Part shown: piece after piece, positions 63,343 through 64,000 of the stretch
Layout: each line of letters begins with the position of its first letter
How positions within the stretch are numbered: the first letter of the stretch is position 1
Origin: Aeromonas sp. FDAARGOS 1405
GTDB taxonomy: Bacteria > Pseudomonadota > Gammaproteobacteria > Enterobacterales > Aeromonadaceae
Reading direction: 5' to 3'
Length of the DNA: 64,000 bases
Assembly: GCF_019048265.1 (NCBI RefSeq)
Contig: NZ_CP077311.1
Span: 2,923,001 to 2,987,000 of the forward strand
The notes under the pieces: generated by a model
Told to the model about the DNA's origin: nothing
The model's input: only the letters and a program-made list of their open reading frames with translations
Database searches by the model: none
Translations under genes and position numbers: made by a program

Positions 63343-63949
63343 ATGACTACAAAAAACAAAGTTACTGAGATTCCAAATATCGAAAGTCAAAAAAAAGAAA
63401 CGGAACTAGAATCATCAAAACCAGCAATTGAACACATTCACTTTGATCGAGATGAATATGATGCTCGACAAAGGGATTTCAGAAAAAGTATGTACTTGGC
63501 TTTTACATTCATGTTTGCATTCTCAATACTCATTTTTGCCTCATTGAGCAACCCCGGCATCTATGAAATAGACAAAGAAACCTTTGTCTTAATCAACCAA
63601 GCATTTAATGCGATCGTGCTCTTAGTTATCCCTTTCTTTTTGGGTTCTTTAGGGGCTATTGCTCGAATTTTAATGGCAGGAGTCAAGGGGGGGGCAACAT
63701 GGCGTATTAGTTGTCTCCTCAGGGTTAATGGCGATATTTTCATGGGTAGGAATTAAAAGTGGCGTGCTTTTAGCTATTGTAGCTCCACATTTAGAAAAGC
63801 AAGGTGTTTCATCAACAATTACCATGCAAACTGAGAGCGGTTTTTATACTATGGCGCTTGTAGCTATCGCAGTAGGTATGTTTTCATCGAACCTCTATAT
63901 ATTTATAAATCAGAGGGTTGAGCAACTATCTGCGACCAAAAAAACCTAA
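63343..63949 (+). pseudogene. Four-helix membrane protein interrupted at a G8 tract (possible phase-variable gene)
   Basis: From ATG 63343 the frame encodes an acidic N-terminus and two helices, then reaches a run of eight G at 63687-63694. In the present sequence it runs on out of phase to a stop after VNGDIFMGRN at 63756. With seven G it would continue as KGGQHGVLVVSSGL and on through two more helices to 63949, about 201 residues in all. The long open downstream frame and good membrane topology indicate one gene. It may be a true pseudogene, a phase-variable switch, or a homopolymer sequencing error. It is the third AT-rich gene after the protease-like and nuclease-like genes. Confidence 0.65.
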
Positions 63950-64000
63950 CAAACTGTTTAAGCGCGATTAGCAACACACGGTATTTTTACTATGCGTTGC

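Overview
The window looks like a gammaproteobacterial chromosome, most likely Aeromonas. Evidence: about 60% GC coding sequence; a complete glp regulon (glpFK, glpT, glpR, glpD, glpQ); a maoP-hdfR pair; the comEC-msbA-lpxK-ycaR-kdsB envelope cluster; uvrY-uvrC-pgsA followed by tRNA-Gly, tRNA-Cys and tRNA-Leu, an order typical of enteric relatives. The species cannot be fixed from sequence alone.

Region 1 (1-9.1 kb) holds housekeeping and small metabolic genes: a partial lipase-like hydrolase, rluF, a nucleoside deaminase/CynX-type exporter operon with a divergent LysR regulator, ybaM-like, acyl-CoA thioesterase, yebE-like, a GNAT and a MocR/PdxR-type regulator. Region 2 (9.2-15.8 kb) is a respiration/metal block: cydABX, then an overlapping five-gene operon encoding an exported metallo-beta-lactamase-fold protein, a cysteine-motif secreted peptide, a DUF692 (MNIO) enzyme, its DUF2063 partner and a DoxX-like membrane protein. 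The last four match the recently described copper-related bufferin/oxazolin type of modified peptide; the hydrolase coupled to them is unusual.

Region 3 (15.8-25.7 kb) has a quinone reductase, a YdhP-like exporter, an AT-rich TonB receptor plus AbgT-family transporter pair with a Fur-like site (probably acquired), a YafC-like LysR and a chemotaxis receptor. Region 4 (25.9-34.1 kb) is the glycerol and glycerol-3-phosphate regulon: GlpQ releases G3P in the periplasm, GlpT imports it, GlpF and GlpK bring in and phosphorylate glycerol, GlpD feeds electrons to quinone, and GlpR represses. Region 5 (34.2-50.1 kb) contains ecotin, maoP-hdfR, an unknown toprim-like protein, aspC, two DUF2062 paralogues, comEC, lipid A/KDO genes, uvrY, uvrC, pgsA and three tRNAs under one strong promoter.

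Region 6 (50.05-59.37 kb) is a genomic island in tRNA-Leu(TAA), bounded by a 51-bp direct repeat of the tRNA 3' half and lacking a visible integrase. Its cargo is a PAAR-domain type VI effector with two paralogous membrane immunity candidates, an exported protein, a gene broken by an IS5-family element, a 499-residue protein with a duplicated module next to a NERD nuclease-like protein, and a split Fic gene. Region 7 (59.4-64 kb) is a second accessory stretch: a degenerate GC-rich segment with palindromic repeats, then AT-rich genes for a caspase/CHAT-like protease, a PD-(D/E)XK nuclease-like protein and a four-helix membrane protein interrupted at a G8 tract. These three are the best candidates for an undescribed (possibly anti-phage) system, but no function can be shown from sequence.
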